Source of the DNA: Alteromonas indica
GTDB taxonomy: Bacteria > Pseudomonadota > Gammaproteobacteria > Enterobacterales > Alteromonadaceae
Assembly: GCA_003056425.1 (NCBI GenBank)
Contig: PYVY01000012.1
Coordinates: forward strand, 91,857 to 155,856
Direction of reading: 5' to 3'
Length of the DNA: 64,000 bases
Part shown: one piece after another, positions 63,878 through 64,000 of the stretch
How positions within the stretch are numbered: position 1 is the stretch's first letter
How the letters are laid out: every line of letters begins with the position of its first letter
Program-made: the position numbers and the translations under genes
Notes under the pieces: generated by a model
Seen by the model: only the letters and a program-made list of their open reading frames with translations
What the model was told of the DNA's origin: nothing
Database searches by the model: none

Positions 63878-64000
63878 GATTCAACCCCGAAGTGCACCAC
63901 TCGTTAAATTAAGCTGCGTCTCTTAACTGTTTGAATACTAGAGCAGGCTGCTTAAATCCGAGACATTTTCTGGGTCTCGCATTCAACGCACGCTCAACAT
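63878..64000. mobile_element. End of an IS30-family insertion sequence
   Basis: The outer end is about 63877-63902 (GCGGATTCAACCCCGAAGTG then CACCACT), of IS30-type terminal inverted repeat form. It runs out of the window and contains the transposase C-terminus. It lies in element A copy 3. The exact boundary needs the other end. Confidence 0.65.
63909..64000 (-). CDS. IS30-family transposase, C-terminal fragment
   Basis: Partial at the window edge. The minus strand reads VERALNARPRKCLGFKQPAL then VFKQLRDAA and a TAA (63911-63909). 'LN.RPRK.LGF..P' is the conserved end of IS30 transposases. Confidence 0.85.
   Translation of the reverse strand, partial: VERALNARPRKCLGFKQPALVFKQLRDAA

Overview
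The window looks like the replication-terminus region of a marine gammaproteobacterium of the order Alteromonadales (Alteromonadaceae-like; genus not decided). This rests on the gene set and order: uup - DUF3466 - rmf - fabA; the ccoNOQP-HIS - fnr - uspE - ttcA - rssA run; a two-subunit bacterioferritin; and the general style of the proteins. No rRNA or tRNA gene was recognised.

Layout. 1-6450: end of uup, DUF3466, yrbL-like, DUF2891, rmf, fabA with a FabR-like operator inside its promoter, and a small ribbon-helix-helix-like protein. 6445-11595: a light-repair island with three photolyase/cryptochrome genes plus a small DUF2256 gene. 11749-17317: an MRJP-like secreted protein, an unrecognised repeat-containing membrane protein, DUF421, a decayed toxin-like gene and an SDR enzyme. 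17318-24650 is the terminus core: a decayed filamentous-phage (inovirus) replication gene, an almost canonical dif site at 18242-18269, a tyrosine recombinase, an alcohol dehydrogenase and a tus homologue. A Tus-type Ter site lies at 60639-60655. Its orientation would let forks in towards dif and stop them leaving.

24826-34839: FAD-binding protein, DUF945, dgkA, glutamate-synthase-like FMN protein, alpha/beta hydrolase, Kef-type antiporter and a bacterioferritin pair with complementary missing ligands. 36110-46915: cbb3 oxidase structural and assembly genes behind an Fnr box, then fnr, uspE, ttcA and rssA. 46912-51375 (minus strand): DUF2987, Bax-like glucosaminidase, a membrane protein, LysE exporter, CobB sirtuin and a rhodanese. 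51720-57443: glycosyltransferase, OafA-type acyltransferase, a conserved small protein, and a two-gene unit of a small leader-like peptide with a PrsW-like intramembrane protease.

57876-64000: a penicillin/AHL-acylase lipoprotein, the Ter site, then two orphan toxin-immunity modules on the minus strand. Each module is preceded by a near-identical 62-bp element with 12-bp terminal inverted repeats and followed by a second ~103-bp repeat. The right edge is the end of an IS30-family element that has cut a third copy of the 62-bp element.

The observations most worth a second look are the dif/tus/Ter/inovirus arrangement, the cassette-like toxin-immunity modules with their two repeat families, and the peptide plus PrsW-like protease pair.
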